Of a DNA stretch of 64,000 bases, positions 39,959 through 48,702 are shown one piece after another. Where the stretch lies: the NCBI GenBank assembly GCA_017520505.1, contig JAFXFN010000033.1, positions 38,253-102,252 of the forward strand, in the 5' to 3' direction. The stretch is from Clostridia bacterium. GTDB lineage: Bacteria; Bacillota; Clostridia; Oscillospirales; CAG-272. The notes beneath the pieces were generated by a model. That model saw nothing but the letters and a program-made list of their open reading frames with translations. It had not been told where the DNA came from and searched no databases. The translations under genes and the position numbers were made by a program. Position 1 is the stretch's first letter. Each line of letters begins with the position of its first letter.

Positions 39959-40079
39959 TATAGTCACCTCTACAAATTCAAGTTTATCGATTAGTTAGAT
40001 TATACCATAAAAACGGCAAAAAGTAAATAGGACGGCTCCATTCTTTACAAATTGAAGTGCCATTTTTGTAGGGGGTGTG

Positions 40080-40196
40080 CATTAAAAACGGACGACCGAT
40101 GGTCGCCCCTACAAGATATTACAAAACAAAAAAGCCCTGCAAAGCAGAGCTTTTTGTATATCGAAATAATCCCAAACGGGTAATTATCTCTTGGAG
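40080..40196. repeat. Right copy of the rpsI 3'-end direct repeat
   Basis: It matches 38793-38909 with a few substitutions and one base length difference. It includes the functional end and terminator of rpsI (hairpin AAAGCCCTGCAAAGCAGAGCTTT at about 40131-40153). Confidence 0.9.
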
Positions 40197-40585
40197 AACT
40201 GGGGTGCACGACGAGCGCCCTTGAGTCCGTACTTCTTTCTTTCCTTCATACGAGGGTCACGTGTGAGAAGACCTGCCTTCTTGAGAAGGGGTCTGTACTC
40301 AGCGTCTGCCTGGAGCAATGCTCTTGCAACGCCGTGACGGATAGCGCCTGCCTGACCGGAGATACCGCCGCCTACAACTGTGCAAACGATATCGAACTTG
40401 CCTGCTGTGCCTGTAACGCCGAAGGGCTGGTTAACGATGAGCTTGAGTGTTTCAAGACCGAAATACTCGTCAATGCTGCGCTTGTTGATCGTGATGTTAC
40501 CTGTACCGGGGATAAGTCTTACTCTTGCGATAGACTTCTTTCTTCTTCCTGTGCCGTAGAAATACGGCTTTGCGCTTGTATACAT
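40184..40585 (-). CDS. rpsI: Ribosomal protein S9
   Basis: A 133-aa 30S head protein with [15 protein letters not shown] near the N-terminus and the invariant C-terminal tail PQFSKR that reaches the P-site tRNA. It follows rplM by 19 bases. Its last codons are duplicated 1.29 kb away. Confidence 0.97.
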   Translation of the reverse strand: MYTSAKPYFYGTGRRKKSIARVRLIPGTGNITINKRSIDEYFGLETLKLIVNQPFGVTGTAGKFDIVCTVVGGGISGQAGAIRHGVARALLQADAEYRPLLKKAGLLTRDPRMKERKKYGLKGARRAPQFSKR

Positions 40586-40604
40586 TATCTATAACCTCCC
40601 TTGA

Positions 40605-41033
40605 TTATTCAGCACATGCTTCGGGCTTCTGAGCTTCGTGAACGTGCTCAGCACCTGCATATACCTTAAGACGTGTGATTGCTTTGTCACCGATGGAGTT
40701 GTGGGGAAGCATTCCCTTAACTGCCTTCTGCATAGCAAATTCGGGCTTCTCCGCCATGATCTTCTTGTAGCCTTCAGCCTTAAGACCGCCTACGTAACCT
40801 GTGTGACGGTAGTAAACCTTCTGGTCAAGCTTCTTACCTGTGAGAACCGCCTTTGCTGCGTTGATGATGATTACGAAATCACCGCAGTCAACATGGGGTG
40901 TGAATTCGGGTTTGTGTTTACCTCTTAATATTTCAGCAGCCTTTGCAGCTGTTCTTCCGAGAGGCTTGCCCGCAGCATCGATTACATACCACTTGCGGTT
41001 AAGCGTCTCTTTTTTAGCCATAAAAGTAGACAT
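40605..41033 (-). CDS. rplM: Ribosomal protein L13
   Basis: A 142-aa 50S protein: [49 protein letters not shown] 41033 (MSTFMAKKE) has GGAGGAATAAAAGA upstream; the in-frame upstream ATG at 41093 lies close to the -10 box and is rejected. Confidence 0.96.
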   Translation of the reverse strand: MSTFMAKKETLNRKWYVIDAAGKPLGRTAAKAAEILRGKHKPEFTPHVDCGDFVIIINAAKAVLTGKKLDQKVYYRHTGYVGGLKAEGYKKIMAEKPEFAMQKAVKGMLPHNSIGDKAITRLKVYAGAEHVHEAQKPEACAE

Positions 41034-41077
41034 TCTTTTATTCCTCCGTATTTTTCGTTTTATTATCAAACAGCGGT

Positions 41078-41106
41078 AGTATATCACAAACAAATTGCAT
41101 TGTCAA
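41078..41106 (-). promoter_or_regulatory. rplM-rpsI promoter
   Basis: Minus strand: TTGACA, 17-bp spacer, TATACT. Confidence 0.88.
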
Positions 41107-41264
41107 TACTTTTTTATCAAAAAGATTTTGCGTTTTTAATTTTTATATATATTTTCTCGTTTTTTCTCGTTTTTTCACCTGTTTTTCTCTCGTTTTCTTT
41201 TTTAGTAAAATAAATTTATTTACAATATTTACAGTTACGAATATGTTAAAATTCTTGTTTTCTA

Positions 41265-41293
41265 TTGCAAAACCGAAATATATGTGTTATAAT
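41265..41293 (+). promoter_or_regulatory. Promoter of the SRP RNA
   Basis: TTGCAA (41265-41270), 17-bp spacer, TATAAT (41288-41293), with the RNA beginning about 7 bases later. Confidence 0.85.
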
Positions 41294-41300
41294 ACGCTTT

Positions 41301-41602
41301 GCAAGCTATGAAATAAGGCCATACCAGCCGGGGAGTCAGCGGTGCCCTGTACCCGCAATCCGCTACAGCGGGGGTGGTATCCGATGCCGAGGACTTCGTT
41401 TGTTTGGTCTGTGATACAGTACCTGTGTTGAGAAGCGGGTCTTGCGCAATCAAAATCCGTGAACCATGTCAGGTGGGGAACCAAGCAGCATTAAGCGGAG
41501 CTTTTGATGTGTTGCAAGGGTGCCTGCTTTGAGCAGGGCTGTGTTGTACGCATATAAACGGACGTTCGACGTTTCGGTGTATGGTCTTATTTGATAGCTT
41601 GC
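41301..41602 (+). ncRNA. ffs: Signal recognition particle RNA, large Firmicutes type
   Basis: Ends pair over more than 20 bases (GCAAGCTATGAAATAAGGCC with the complementary 3' end at 41580-41602). The Alu-domain segment GGTGCCCTGTACCCGCAATC is near the 5' end. The Ffh-binding domain is at 41461-41499 with ATGTCAGGTGGGGAACCAAG and AGCAGC. The length of about 300 nt fits the Bacillus/Clostridium class. It lies directly upstream of dnaX, as in many Firmicutes. No terminator separates it from dnaX. Confidence 0.93.
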
Positions 41603-41629
41603 TTTGATTTAGCAAGGGAGGCGTGTGTT

Positions 41630-43237
41630 ATGAGCGAAGGCTACAAGGCATTATACAGAAAATACCGTCCGATGACGTTTGACGACGTTCACGGGCAGGA
41701 GCATATAGTTCCGATTTTGAAAAACCAGATAGCCACGGGCAAAGCCGCACACGCATATCTTTTCTGCGGAACGAGAGGAACGGGAAAAACAACGTGCGCA
41801 AAGATATTTGCACGTGCAGTAAACTGCGAAAATCCACGTGACGGTTCACCGTGCGGTGAGTGTCCTTCTTGTATCGCCTCGTCAAGCGGTCTTAACACGG
41901 ACATCGTTGAAATGGACGCCGCAAGCAACACAGGTGTCAACGACGTGCGTGACCTTATCGATGAGATAACCTACACCCCGACAGAGCTTAAATACCGTGT
42001 TTACATCATAGACGAGGTCCACATGATGAGCACGCAGGCATTCAATGCCCTTTTAAAAACGCTTGAAGAGCCGCCGTCGCACGTCATATTCATTCTTGCG
42101 ACGACCGAGATACACAAGCTCCCCGCAACCATCGTTTCACGCTGTCAGCGTTTCGATTTCGGAAAGATAGACACCTCCGTTATCTGCAAAAGACTCGGTC
42201 AGGTTGCCGAAAAGGAAAACATCGACATCGACGAGGATGCCCTTTTCGTCATGGCAAAGCTTGCAGGGGGCGGCTTGCGTGATGCGCTCGGTTATCTTGA
42301 GCTTTGCGCAGGTCAATCGGGTAAGATCGACGGCAAGCGTGCAAGCGAGCTGCTCGGTGTCACACCGTACGATGCCCTGCTCTCGGTCGTAAGCGCCGTT
42401 TCCGAAAAGGATATAGGCTCGGTGTTTGCTCAAATTGAGGATGCTTGCAGAAAAACAAATGACATATCGGTATTTGTTGAAGGTCTTACCTCGGTCTACC
42501 GTGATATGCTCGTTGTAAAAACAGTACCCAACTACCGCAAATACGTTGACTTGACACCGTCACAAGCGGAATTACTTGAAAAAACAGCACAAAAATTAAG
42601 TAAAGAAAAAATACTTTATCATATAAAAACGCTTAACGATGCGCTTTTCCTTATGGCAAAGAACACATCTGTCAAGCGAATGGCGGCAGAGCTTGCGCTC
42701 GTCCGTATGTGCGACGAAAGACTTGACACGTCAAACGATGCAATTTTGTCAAGAATATCAAGCCTTGAAGACAAAATAACGCTCGGTGTATATTCCGCAC
42801 CCGTTCAATCGGAAGTGAAGGCAGAGCCTGTCAAAAAAACAGAAGAAGCACCAAAAGTCCCCGTAAAAGAGGAAAAAACGGAGATCAAGGAAGAAAAGCC
42901 GATGCCTGCTGAGCCTGCGGGTGACAAAAAAAGCCTCAAGGTCTACAAGAAATGGGGCGAGGTAACATCTAAGATAACAACATCCGACATTTCATCGATG
43001 ATGTATCTTTCGGGAAGCAACGCTTACGAGGGCGACGGAATACTTTTCATTTTCTTCCCCGGTGAGCTTGCAAAGACCATTGCCGAAACAAACCGAGGCA
43101 AAATAGTGAATGTCATCACGATAATTTCAGACGGCAAATATAATGAGCGCAATATCAGCTTCGGCTGTAAAGAAAATATAAATGAGGAGTACACGCTTCT
43201 CGATGATTTTGTAAAAGATAATGTAGAAGGAGAATGA
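41630..43237 (+). CDS. dnaX: DNA polymerase III subunit gamma/tau
   Basis: A 535-aa clamp-loader ATPase. Walker A GTRGTGKTT, zinc site CENPRDGSPCGECPSC, Walker B DEVHMMS and sensor ATTEIHKLPATIVSRCQRF are intact; a variable charged linker (VKKTEEAPKVPVKEEKTEIK) leads to the tau-like C-terminus. The longer frame from 41591 begins within the SRP RNA; ATG 41630 (MSEGYKALYRKYRP) has AAGGGAGG upstream. It is followed at 4 bases by ybaB. Confidence 0.95.
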   Translation: MSEGYKALYRKYRPMTFDDVHGQEHIVPILKNQIATGKAAHAYLFCGTRGTGKTTCAKIFARAVNCENPRDGSPCGECPSCIASSSGLNTDIVEMDAASNTGVNDVRDLIDEITYTPTELKYRVYIIDEVHMMSTQAFNALLKTLEEPPSHVIFILATTEIHKLPATIVSRCQRFDFGKIDTSVICKRLGQVAEKENIDIDEDALFVMAKLAGGGLRDALGYLELCAGQSGKIDGKRASELLGVTPYDALLSVVSAVSEKDIGSVFAQIEDACRKTNDISVFVEGLTSVYRDMLVVKTVPNYRKYVDLTPSQAELLEKTAQKLSKEKILYHIKTLNDALFLMAKNTSVKRMAAELALVRMCDERLDTSNDAILSRISSLEDKITLGVYSAPVQSEVKAEPVKKTEEAPKVPVKEEKTEIKEEKPMPAEPAGDKKSLKVYKKWGEVTSKITTSDISSMMYLSGSNAYEGDGILFIFFPGELAKTIAETNRGKIVNVITIISDGKYNERNISFGCKENINEEYTLLDDFVKDNVEGE

Positions 43238-43241
43238 AACA

Positions 43242-43589
43242 ATGAAAGCAAGATTACCCAAGGGTATGGGCGGCGGCCCTTCAAATATGCAGTCTGTTAT
43301 CCGCCAGGCACAGAAGATGCAGGAGGATATGGAAGCACTCCAGACAGAACTCGACGCAAAGGAATATGACATTTCCGCAGGCGGCGGTGTTGTAAAGGTA
43401 AAGATAATGGGAACGCTTGAAGTCAAGTCCATTGACATCAGCCCCGAGGTTATTGACCCCGAAGATCCCGAAACACTTTCTGACCTTCTCGTTGCGGCAG
43501 TAAACGAGGCAATAACAAAGGTAAACGAAACAAACGAAGCGGCAAAAGAAAAGATCACGGGAAATCTTAACATTCCCGGAATGTTTTAA
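43242..43589 (+). CDS. YbaB/EbfC-family nucleoid-associated protein
   Basis: A 115-aa protein with the family core MQEDMEALQTELDAKEYDIS, GGGVVKVKIMGTLEVKSI and ending in NIPGMF. Members bind DNA as dimers. The gene lies between dnaX and recR, as usual. Ribosome binding site GAAGGAGAATGAAAC. Confidence 0.95.
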   Translation: MKARLPKGMGGGPSNMQSVIRQAQKMQEDMEALQTELDAKEYDISAGGGVVKVKIMGTLEVKSIDISPEVIDPEDPETLSDLLVAAVNEAITKVNETNEAAKEKITGNLNIPGMF

Positions 43590-43595
43590 TATATA

Positions 43596-44195
43596 ATGAA
43601 TAATTATATACCGCCGATGCAAAAGATGATCGACTGCTTCCGCAAGCTCCCCGGAGTCGGAAGTAAAAGTGCGGTGAGAATGGCATTCGGCGTACTTAAT
43701 ATGTCAGAGGAGGAAGCGGGTGAATTTTGCCGTGCGGTAATGTCGATGAAAAACGACGTGACACATTGTGAAATTTGTCAGAATCTTTCCGATTCTCCCG
43801 TATGCTCAATATGCTCCGATGACAGACGTGACAGAACGACCGTTTGTGTGGTTGAGGATGCACGTGCCGTTATGGCGATCGAAAAAACGAGAGATTACAA
43901 GGGACTTTATCACGTTTTGGGCGGTGTTATCTCCCCCGTTGACGGAATAAGCCCCGATATGCTTAAAATAAAAGAACTTATCGTGCGCCTTTCGGGCGAC
44001 ACGATAAAGGAAGTTATAATTGCAACAAACCCGAATATTGAGGGGGAAACAACAGCAATATATCTTTCAAAGCTTGTAAAGCCCCTCGGCGTCAAGGTCA
44101 CACGCCTTGCCTACGGTGTACCCGTGGGCGCCGACCTTGAATATGCTGACGGCGAAACACTTGCCCGTGCAATATCGGGCAGACAGGAAATTTAA
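43596..44195 (+). CDS. recR: Recombination protein RecR
   Basis: A 199-aa recombinational-repair mediator acting with RecO/RecF. Helix-hairpin-helix near RKLPGVGSKSAVRMAF, four-Cys zinc finger CEICQNLSDSPVCSIC, Toprim domain VCVVEDARAVMAIEKT and Walker-like VTRLAYGVPVGADLEYAD. Last gene of the dnaX operon. Confidence 0.97.
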   Translation: MNNYIPPMQKMIDCFRKLPGVGSKSAVRMAFGVLNMSEEEAGEFCRAVMSMKNDVTHCEICQNLSDSPVCSICSDDRRDRTTVCVVEDARAVMAIEKTRDYKGLYHVLGGVISPVDGISPDMLKIKELIVRLSGDTIKEVIIATNPNIEGETTAIYLSKLVKPLGVKVTRLAYGVPVGADLEYADGETLARAISGRQEI

Positions 44196-44200
44196 ACAGC

Positions 44201-44235
44201 AAAATCGGCAAATAACATTTGCCGATTTTGTGTTA
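44201..44235 (+). terminator. Terminator of the dnaX-ybaB-recR operon
   Basis: AAAATCGGCAAAT pairs fully with ATTTGCCGATTTT around a 3-base loop, followed by a T-rich tail. Confidence 0.88.
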
Positions 44236-44253
44236 TAACACACAGAGGAATCA

Positions 44254-44976
44254 ATGAAAACTAAAAGTTCTTATTTACCTTATATACTGCCGTTGCGAAG
44301 TATTATTTTTCTATTCATTTTTATAATCGGTACTTTTATTACAGGCAAAAAGGCAGAGAATATAAGTAATTGGTGGTCAGTAGTTGCAAGTATAGTCAAC
44401 ATAGTAACAATACTTACTTTAATCGTTATTTCAAAAAAACAAGGAAATAATTACCCGAAACTTATAAATTACGAAAAAGGCAAAACAACAGCAAAACAAA
44501 TATTAACAATGACCTTGGTTATTCTGACAGTCGGATTGTCAGGAATGTACATTGCAGGCTATATCTGTTACGGCATAATACCGTATACAGCGCCTATGAT
44601 GATAGCACCTATACCGATATATTTAGCCATAACTAACGTAATTTTACTTCCCGTTTCCACGGTATTCGCCGAAGAAGGTCTGTATCTCGGATGCGGTGTA
44701 AACCAAATTAAAAATAAACACTTGGCGATTTTGGTTCCTGCGTTTTTCTTTGCATTACAGCATTGTTTTATACCGACACTGTTTGATGTAAAGTACATTT
44801 TATACAGATTTTTATCTTTCTTGCCGTTGACCATTATTTTGTGTCTGAATTACAGCAAAACAAGAAACCCTTTACCTATAATGGTAGGGCACGCAATTAT
44901 TGACATTGCAACAGCCGGGCAAATATTGGCAACATCCACAATTCCGGGATTATACGAAACAATGTGCGGAATATAG
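44254..44976 (+). CDS. CPBP-type (CAAX protease/bacteriocin-processing) membrane protein
   Basis: A 240-aa protein with about seven membrane spans. It shows the family's three motifs: FAEEGLYLG (diglutamate, but the usual following Arg is replaced), FFFALQH and GHAIIDI. Family members are intramembrane metalloproteases or bacteriocin self-immunity proteins. Its codons are AT-rich relative to recR. Start supported by AGAGGAATCA. It stands alone between a terminator and a repeat. Confidence 0.8.
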   Translation: MKTKSSYLPYILPLRSIIFLFIFIIGTFITGKKAENISNWWSVVASIVNIVTILTLIVISKKQGNNYPKLINYEKGKTTAKQILTMTLVILTVGLSGMYIAGYICYGIIPYTAPMMIAPIPIYLAITNVILLPVSTVFAEEGLYLGCGVNQIKNKHLAILVPAFFFALQHCFIPTLFDVKYILYRFLSFLPLTIILCLNYSKTRNPLPIMVGHAIIDIATAGQILATSTIPGLYETMCGI

Positions 44977-44981
44977 AAAAA

Positions 44982-45072
44982 GCGCCCCTGCCTGCCCCCC
45001 AAAGTTGACAGGCGAAACGCAGTTCGCCACGTCAACTGCCACAGGCTTGGGGCGCACACCGCAAAGCGGTGT
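44982..45072. repeat. GC-rich nested palindromic repeat
   Basis: Outer stem GCGCCCC/GGGGCGC (44982-45055) encloses AGTTGAC/GTCAACT with inner GCGAA/TTCGC; next to it is ACACCGC-aaa-GCGGTGT (45056-45072). The 38-base core starting AGTTGACAGGCGAAACGCAG (45003-45040) is identical to 63748-63785. The ACACCGC hairpin plus GCGCCCC stem recurs in reversed order at 60391-60443. Confidence 0.85.
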
Positions 45073-45093
45073 TTTCGTAATTATAAAACTTAT

Positions 45094-45126
45094 CCCCCAA
45101 AAGACATTATTAATGTCTTTTGGGGG
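45094..45126 (-). terminator. Terminator downstream of the GntR-ABC operon
   Basis: A 16-bp perfect stem with a one-base loop (CCCCCAAAAGACATTA and its complement), just past the last stop codon of the operon. It has C-rich ends rather than a T-run, so it may also be a repeat. Confidence 0.6.
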
Positions 45127-45143
45127 ATTATCATTTTATGGTC

Positions 45144-45560
45144 TTAATGCCCTCTTATATCAAGGTTTGCAAAAAATGAGGAACTTCCGCCGAACATATA
45201 CACAATATAATAATTGTCACCGTCAATTACTGTTTCAAATGACATTTGTTCGTGTTCCACGGCCTCGATTTTTTGCGAGGTCTGTTTTTTCACGACTGCA
45301 CCCGAATAAAAATCGGAAAGCTCATCGGGTGTAAGGTCGCTTTTAATAAGCACCGCACCGAAATACTGCATACCGTTGCCGTTACCTGTCAGCTTCCCTG
45401 CTTTTGATACGGATTCAATTATAACCGTATCGGCAGGTACTGAAGATTCAAGCTGTTTTGCGATATTTTCCGCCGTGCGGTCATTTGAAAGCGGAATAAA
45501 TACGGCAACAAAGCAAACAAGAACAGCAATTACACAAATAGGTATAAGAATTTTTTTCAT
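45144..45560 (-). CDS. Uncharacterised membrane-anchored extracytoplasmic protein
   Basis: A 138-aa protein with one N-terminal span (residues 4-24) and an external domain (residues 30-138) that ends abruptly after FGGSSSFFANLDIRGH. No family recognised. Last gene of the operon running from 48686; its product may sense or assist the exporter. Confidence 0.7.
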   Translation of the reverse strand: MKKILIPICVIAVLVCFVAVFIPLSNDRTAENIAKQLESSVPADTVIIESVSKAGKLTGNGNGMQYFGAVLIKSDLTPDELSDFYSGAVVKKQTSQKIEAVEHEQMSFETVIDGDNYYIVYMFGGSSSFFANLDIRGH

Positions 45561-45601
45561 TTAAACAACCTCCGCATTTCTATCGTACTGACACATCTTG
45601 T

Positions 45602-46453
45602 TTATTTGTTTGGAGAATCAAATCGTCTTTTTATCAGAAGGAAAGCTACTGTACACAAAAACAGAACTGCGGTAAAAACGCAAACTATTATTAATATTCC
45701 GTAATTATTTTCTTTGTTATACAGTTCTTTTTCGGCTTCAAGTCTGAGTGTTCTGTACTCGCCTATAGAATAACTACGCACATCAGACCATACTGTTTTA
45801 TCAGCGTTTGCATTCACGCTGCCCGAAACATCAAGAATAAGCGTATCATCTGCTGTTTTTATTACAGCGATCTTTTCCATATCATCAGATAAAGACGAGG
45901 GATATTTTATCAAAAACATCTGCTCTGATGTAATGTTATTCTGACTTACAAAGTCTTGTATCTTCTCAAAAAATCCGACAGTTTTTCTGTCCTTGTAATC
46001 ATTGCTCGGTAGATTATAAAACGCTGAAGACAATCTGTAATCACGCTCATGCGAATCATAATCCAGCTTAAAATATCCTATTACACGGTTGTGAATTTCT
46101 CCGTTTGTATCGGAAATATCACCGAAAACAGGGACATACACCGTAGGATAACTGCCATATATAGCTTCGGTCAAGCTCTTATAATTATTTTCCGTTACGT
46201 TGTTCCAATAATCAGTACCTACATTGTATTCCAATAAATATACAGACGTATCATACGTATATTTTTCGGGCTTTTCAAACGACACCGTATTGTACCGCTC
46301 ATCGGCGATTTCCTTTGTTAACCTCTCACCTATAAGCGATTCGATATCGACGTCCGGTTCTTTGACGGTGCGGGATACAAATGTAAAAGCGCAAGTTGAA
46401 AGAAGAACAACAGTTATCATTAGAACTGTGAAAATACGTGCTGTTATCTTCAT
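45602..46453 (-). CDS. Uncharacterised protein anchored at both ends in the membrane
   Basis: A 283-aa protein: N-terminal span (residues 7-27), an external domain of about 220 residues (YVPVFGDISDTNGEIHNRVIG), and a C-terminal span (about 250-272) followed by a basic tail (LIKRRFDSPNK). It follows the permease gene by 14 bases and belongs to the GntR-ABC operon. No known domain recognised; it may be an extracytoplasmic partner of the transporter. Confidence 0.72.
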   Translation of the reverse strand: MKITARIFTVLMITVVLLSTCAFTFVSRTVKEPDVDIESLIGERLTKEIADERYNTVSFEKPEKYTYDTSVYLLEYNVGTDYWNNVTENNYKSLTEAIYGSYPTVYVPVFGDISDTNGEIHNRVIGYFKLDYDSHERDYRLSSAFYNLPSNDYKDRKTVGFFEKIQDFVSQNNITSEQMFLIKYPSSLSDDMEKIAVIKTADDTLILDVSGSVNANADKTVWSDVRSYSIGEYRTLRLEAEKELYNKENNYGILIIVCVFTAVLFLCTVAFLLIKRRFDSPNK

Positions 46454-46467
46454 ATTGACCTCCCGAT

Positions 46468-47454
46468 TTATATAAGTGCTTTTATTACATTACATACACA
46501 CAGCAGAATAAAGGATATAATTATAGATATCAAATCAGCTTTTTTAAGTCTGAAGCCTCGTCTGAATATGAAATATCCTATAACAGCACATATTGCAAGC
46601 CAAACTGTTGCCGTAACATCATCAAAAAGGCTTGTAAGGCACACAAAATACAGCGGAATATTAAGTGTGTATCCGAATATTGAATCGGATACCTCCCCGA
46701 CACGCTCTACCTTTTTGCGCCTGAACGTAAGCACCGTTCCGAGAAACGCAAGAACACCGAGAACACACCAAAGTGTAATAAATATTGCATCGGATCTTGC
46801 AAAAATTTCTTCTCTGTTTATCATTTCCGCACGGTACTGAAAATGCGACGTCACACCGTTTATAGGTGCATATATTGCCGTCATATCATAAAAATATTTC
46901 AAATCGAACAATCTGTCAAAAAAGAAAAATACAAGGTATAAATTGAACGTCCAGAATCCGCAGAACACAATGCCGTCAAGCGTTGTATTTGCCTGTGTGA
47001 AAATGAATGTAAAGATAAAATAAACTGCCGTACCAAGACCGAGAACGGAAAAATAGTAAGGAATTATATAATAAAGGTCATAAAATTCCGCAAAATCAAG
47101 GTGGGATGCAAAAAGTGCGGCAGTTGATACGGTGAATACAAGAAGCATCTGTATAAAACCGACCGCAATATGCACCAATGCGAGCGAGCTTCGGCTTATT
47201 GGCAGAGAAAACAACGTGTCGAGATTGCGCTTGCTGTTGTAAACCGAAAACTCAAACATAGGTATTACCGCCGCTAAAAATCCGATTATGACGGAAAGGA
47301 TATAAAAAGCAACGTCGCTATGTTCGGGGGCATATTTTGAATGTGCGCCGTTTGCCGTCATTACGGTTATAAGCACGGAAATTACTGTAAATACAGCCAA
47401 TCGAGGTAAAACAGATTTTAAGTGATGCAAAAAATATCTTTTCGTGTTATGCAT
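46468..47454 (-). CDS. ABC transporter permease
   Basis: A 328-aa protein with about eight to nine membrane spans and the motif NSKRNLDTLFSLPISRSSLAL typical of ABC-2 type permeases in GntR-controlled exporters (motif shortened: DTLFSLPISR). ATG 47454 overlaps the ATPase stop by 8 bases, so coupling fixes the start. Substrate unknown. Confidence 0.82.
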   Translation of the reverse strand: MHNTKRYFLHHLKSVLPRLAVFTVISVLITVMTANGAHSKYAPEHSDVAFYILSVIIGFLAAVIPMFEFSVYNSKRNLDTLFSLPISRSSLALVHIAVGFIQMLLVFTVSTAALFASHLDFAEFYDLYYIIPYYFSVLGLGTAVYFIFTFIFTQANTTLDGIVFCGFWTFNLYLVFFFFDRLFDLKYFYDMTAIYAPINGVTSHFQYRAEMINREEIFARSDAIFITLWCVLGVLAFLGTVLTFRRKKVERVGEVSDSIFGYTLNIPLYFVCLTSLFDDVTATVWLAICAVIGYFIFRRGFRLKKADLISIIISFILLCVCNVIKALI

Positions 47455-48331
47455 TGTTTTCTCCCCTTTCAACCTCGGTTATAAACGCTTCCTCAAAGTC
47501 CATTTCCATTTCCTCATAGACTGCAGGGCGCACGGGTAAGCTTTCGATATATTTTACGGCTGTATTGCTGTCACATTCAAAAACGACCTGAACAAATTTG
47601 CCGTTTTGATGCACCGTGGCTGTCGGAATATGCTTAAAGATATCTTTAGGTTCTTCGTAAAAAGCAAGCTGGAATTTACAGAAGCTTCCGACTTTTTCTG
47701 CAATATCACCGCTTGATTTGACGGTTTTATTATCTATCAGAATAAAGGAATCGCAAAAGCCCTCAAGCTCACGAAGCGAATGGCTCGTTATAATGACCGT
47801 TGTGCCGTTTTCATCTGCACACTTTACTATTTCGTCCTTGAAGCGCTTACGTGAAAGCGGATCAAGTCCGTCAAATGCCTCGTCAAGCAAAAGATATTTC
47901 GGCTTCACCGCAAGCGACACGGCAATGTAAAACTGTCTTTTCATACCCTTTGAAAAGTTGCGAAGCGGCTTTTTTGTGTCAAGCTTGCACTTTTCCATAT
48001 AGTCGCCATAAGCTTTCATATCAAAATCGGGGTAGAATGTTTTATACATTTCGACGACGCTTTTTGCTGTTGCCCCTGCTGTATAGTAGGGATCGTCGGG
48101 CAGGAAAAACAAATTCTGACGCACGGCAGGCTCACTCGGGGAAACGCCGTCAAACTCAACGCTTCCGCACCTCGGCACGTAAACGCCCGACATAAGGCGC
48201 AAAAGCGTGCTTTTGCCTGCACCGTTGATGCCGACGATGCCCGTCACCGTGCCGTCTTTTATTTCTATGTTGACGTCTTCAAGAACGTATTTATCCGAAA
48301 AAGCGTGATATAGACCGTTTATTTTAATCAT
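47447..48331 (-). CDS. ABC transporter ATP-binding protein
   Basis: A 294-aa ATPase: Walker A GINGAGKST, signature FSKGMKRQF, Walker B YLLLDEAFDGLDP (Ala replaces the usual Pro), switch His in ITSHSLRELE. Its ATG overlaps the GntR stop by 8 bases (ATGATTAA). It energises the permease encoded next. Confidence 0.92.
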   Translation of the reverse strand: MIKINGLYHAFSDKYVLEDVNIEIKDGTVTGIVGINGAGKSTLLRLMSGVYVPRCGSVEFDGVSPSEPAVRQNLFFLPDDPYYTAGATAKSVVEMYKTFYPDFDMKAYGDYMEKCKLDTKKPLRNFSKGMKRQFYIAVSLAVKPKYLLLDEAFDGLDPLSRKRFKDEIVKCADENGTTVIITSHSLRELEGFCDSFILIDNKTVKSSGDIAEKVGSFCKFQLAFYEEPKDIFKHIPTATVHQNGKFVQVVFECDSNTAVKYIESLPVRPAVYEEMEMDFEEAFITEVERGENNA

Positions 48332-48686
48332 CGTATTCTTCTCCTTTGTAGATCTTGTCAAGTGCTGAAAGTATCATTTGCCGTGTTACGCCTTTTTCTT
48401 TAAGAGAGGCTATCGTCAGCTCACATTCGTTCAGTTCCTCACACTCGGATGTCGGAGTATATGAAACGTATATTCCTTTTTTGGGAAGCGATGCGATGAA
48501 TCCCTTTTCTTCAAGTAAAGCGTATGCACGCACGACGGTATTCGGGTTTACCCCGCAATCCTCTGCCGCAGTACGCACCGACGGAAGCTTTTCACCGTTT
48601 TTAAGCACGCCGAGCTTTATATAGTTTTCGTATTTTTCCGCTATCTGCACGTAAACGTCACTTTTGCCAGAAAATTTCCACGCCAT
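48324..48686 (-). CDS. GntR-family (YtrA-type) regulator
   Basis: A 120-aa regulator with winged helix (DVYVQIAEKYENYIKLGVL, LPSVRTAAEDCGVNPNTVVR) and a short helical tail. ATG 48686 (MAWKFSG) has AAAGGACGGTGAAT upstream; the longer frame would translate the operator repeats (IVQIVQLIQ) and is rejected. It likely represses its own five-gene operon. Confidence 0.9.
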   Translation of the reverse strand: MAWKFSGKSDVYVQIAEKYENYIKLGVLKNGEKLPSVRTAAEDCGVNPNTVVRAYALLEEKGFIASLPKKGIYVSYTPTSECEELNECELTIASLKEKGVTRQMILSALDKIYKGEEYDD

Positions 48687-48702
48687 ATATTCACCGTCCT
48701 TT

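Larger units (their letters stand above)
38910..40079. mobile_element. Likely remnant of an element inserted at the 3' end of rpsI
   Basis: An AT-rich 1.17-kb segment lies between two direct copies of the rpsI 3' end. It carries a short-repeat array next to the left copy and two small genes of non-housekeeping type. Tyrosine-recombinase elements often insert in the 3' ends of conserved genes, duplicate that end and restore the gene. No integrase remains, so this is called a remnant by inference. Confidence 0.5.

Noticed and set aside
42831..42850. A-rich run in dnaX that could support a programmed frameshift
   Set aside because: The run is not positioned as a standard X XXY YYZ heptamer in the reading frame and no stimulatory stem-loop is evident.
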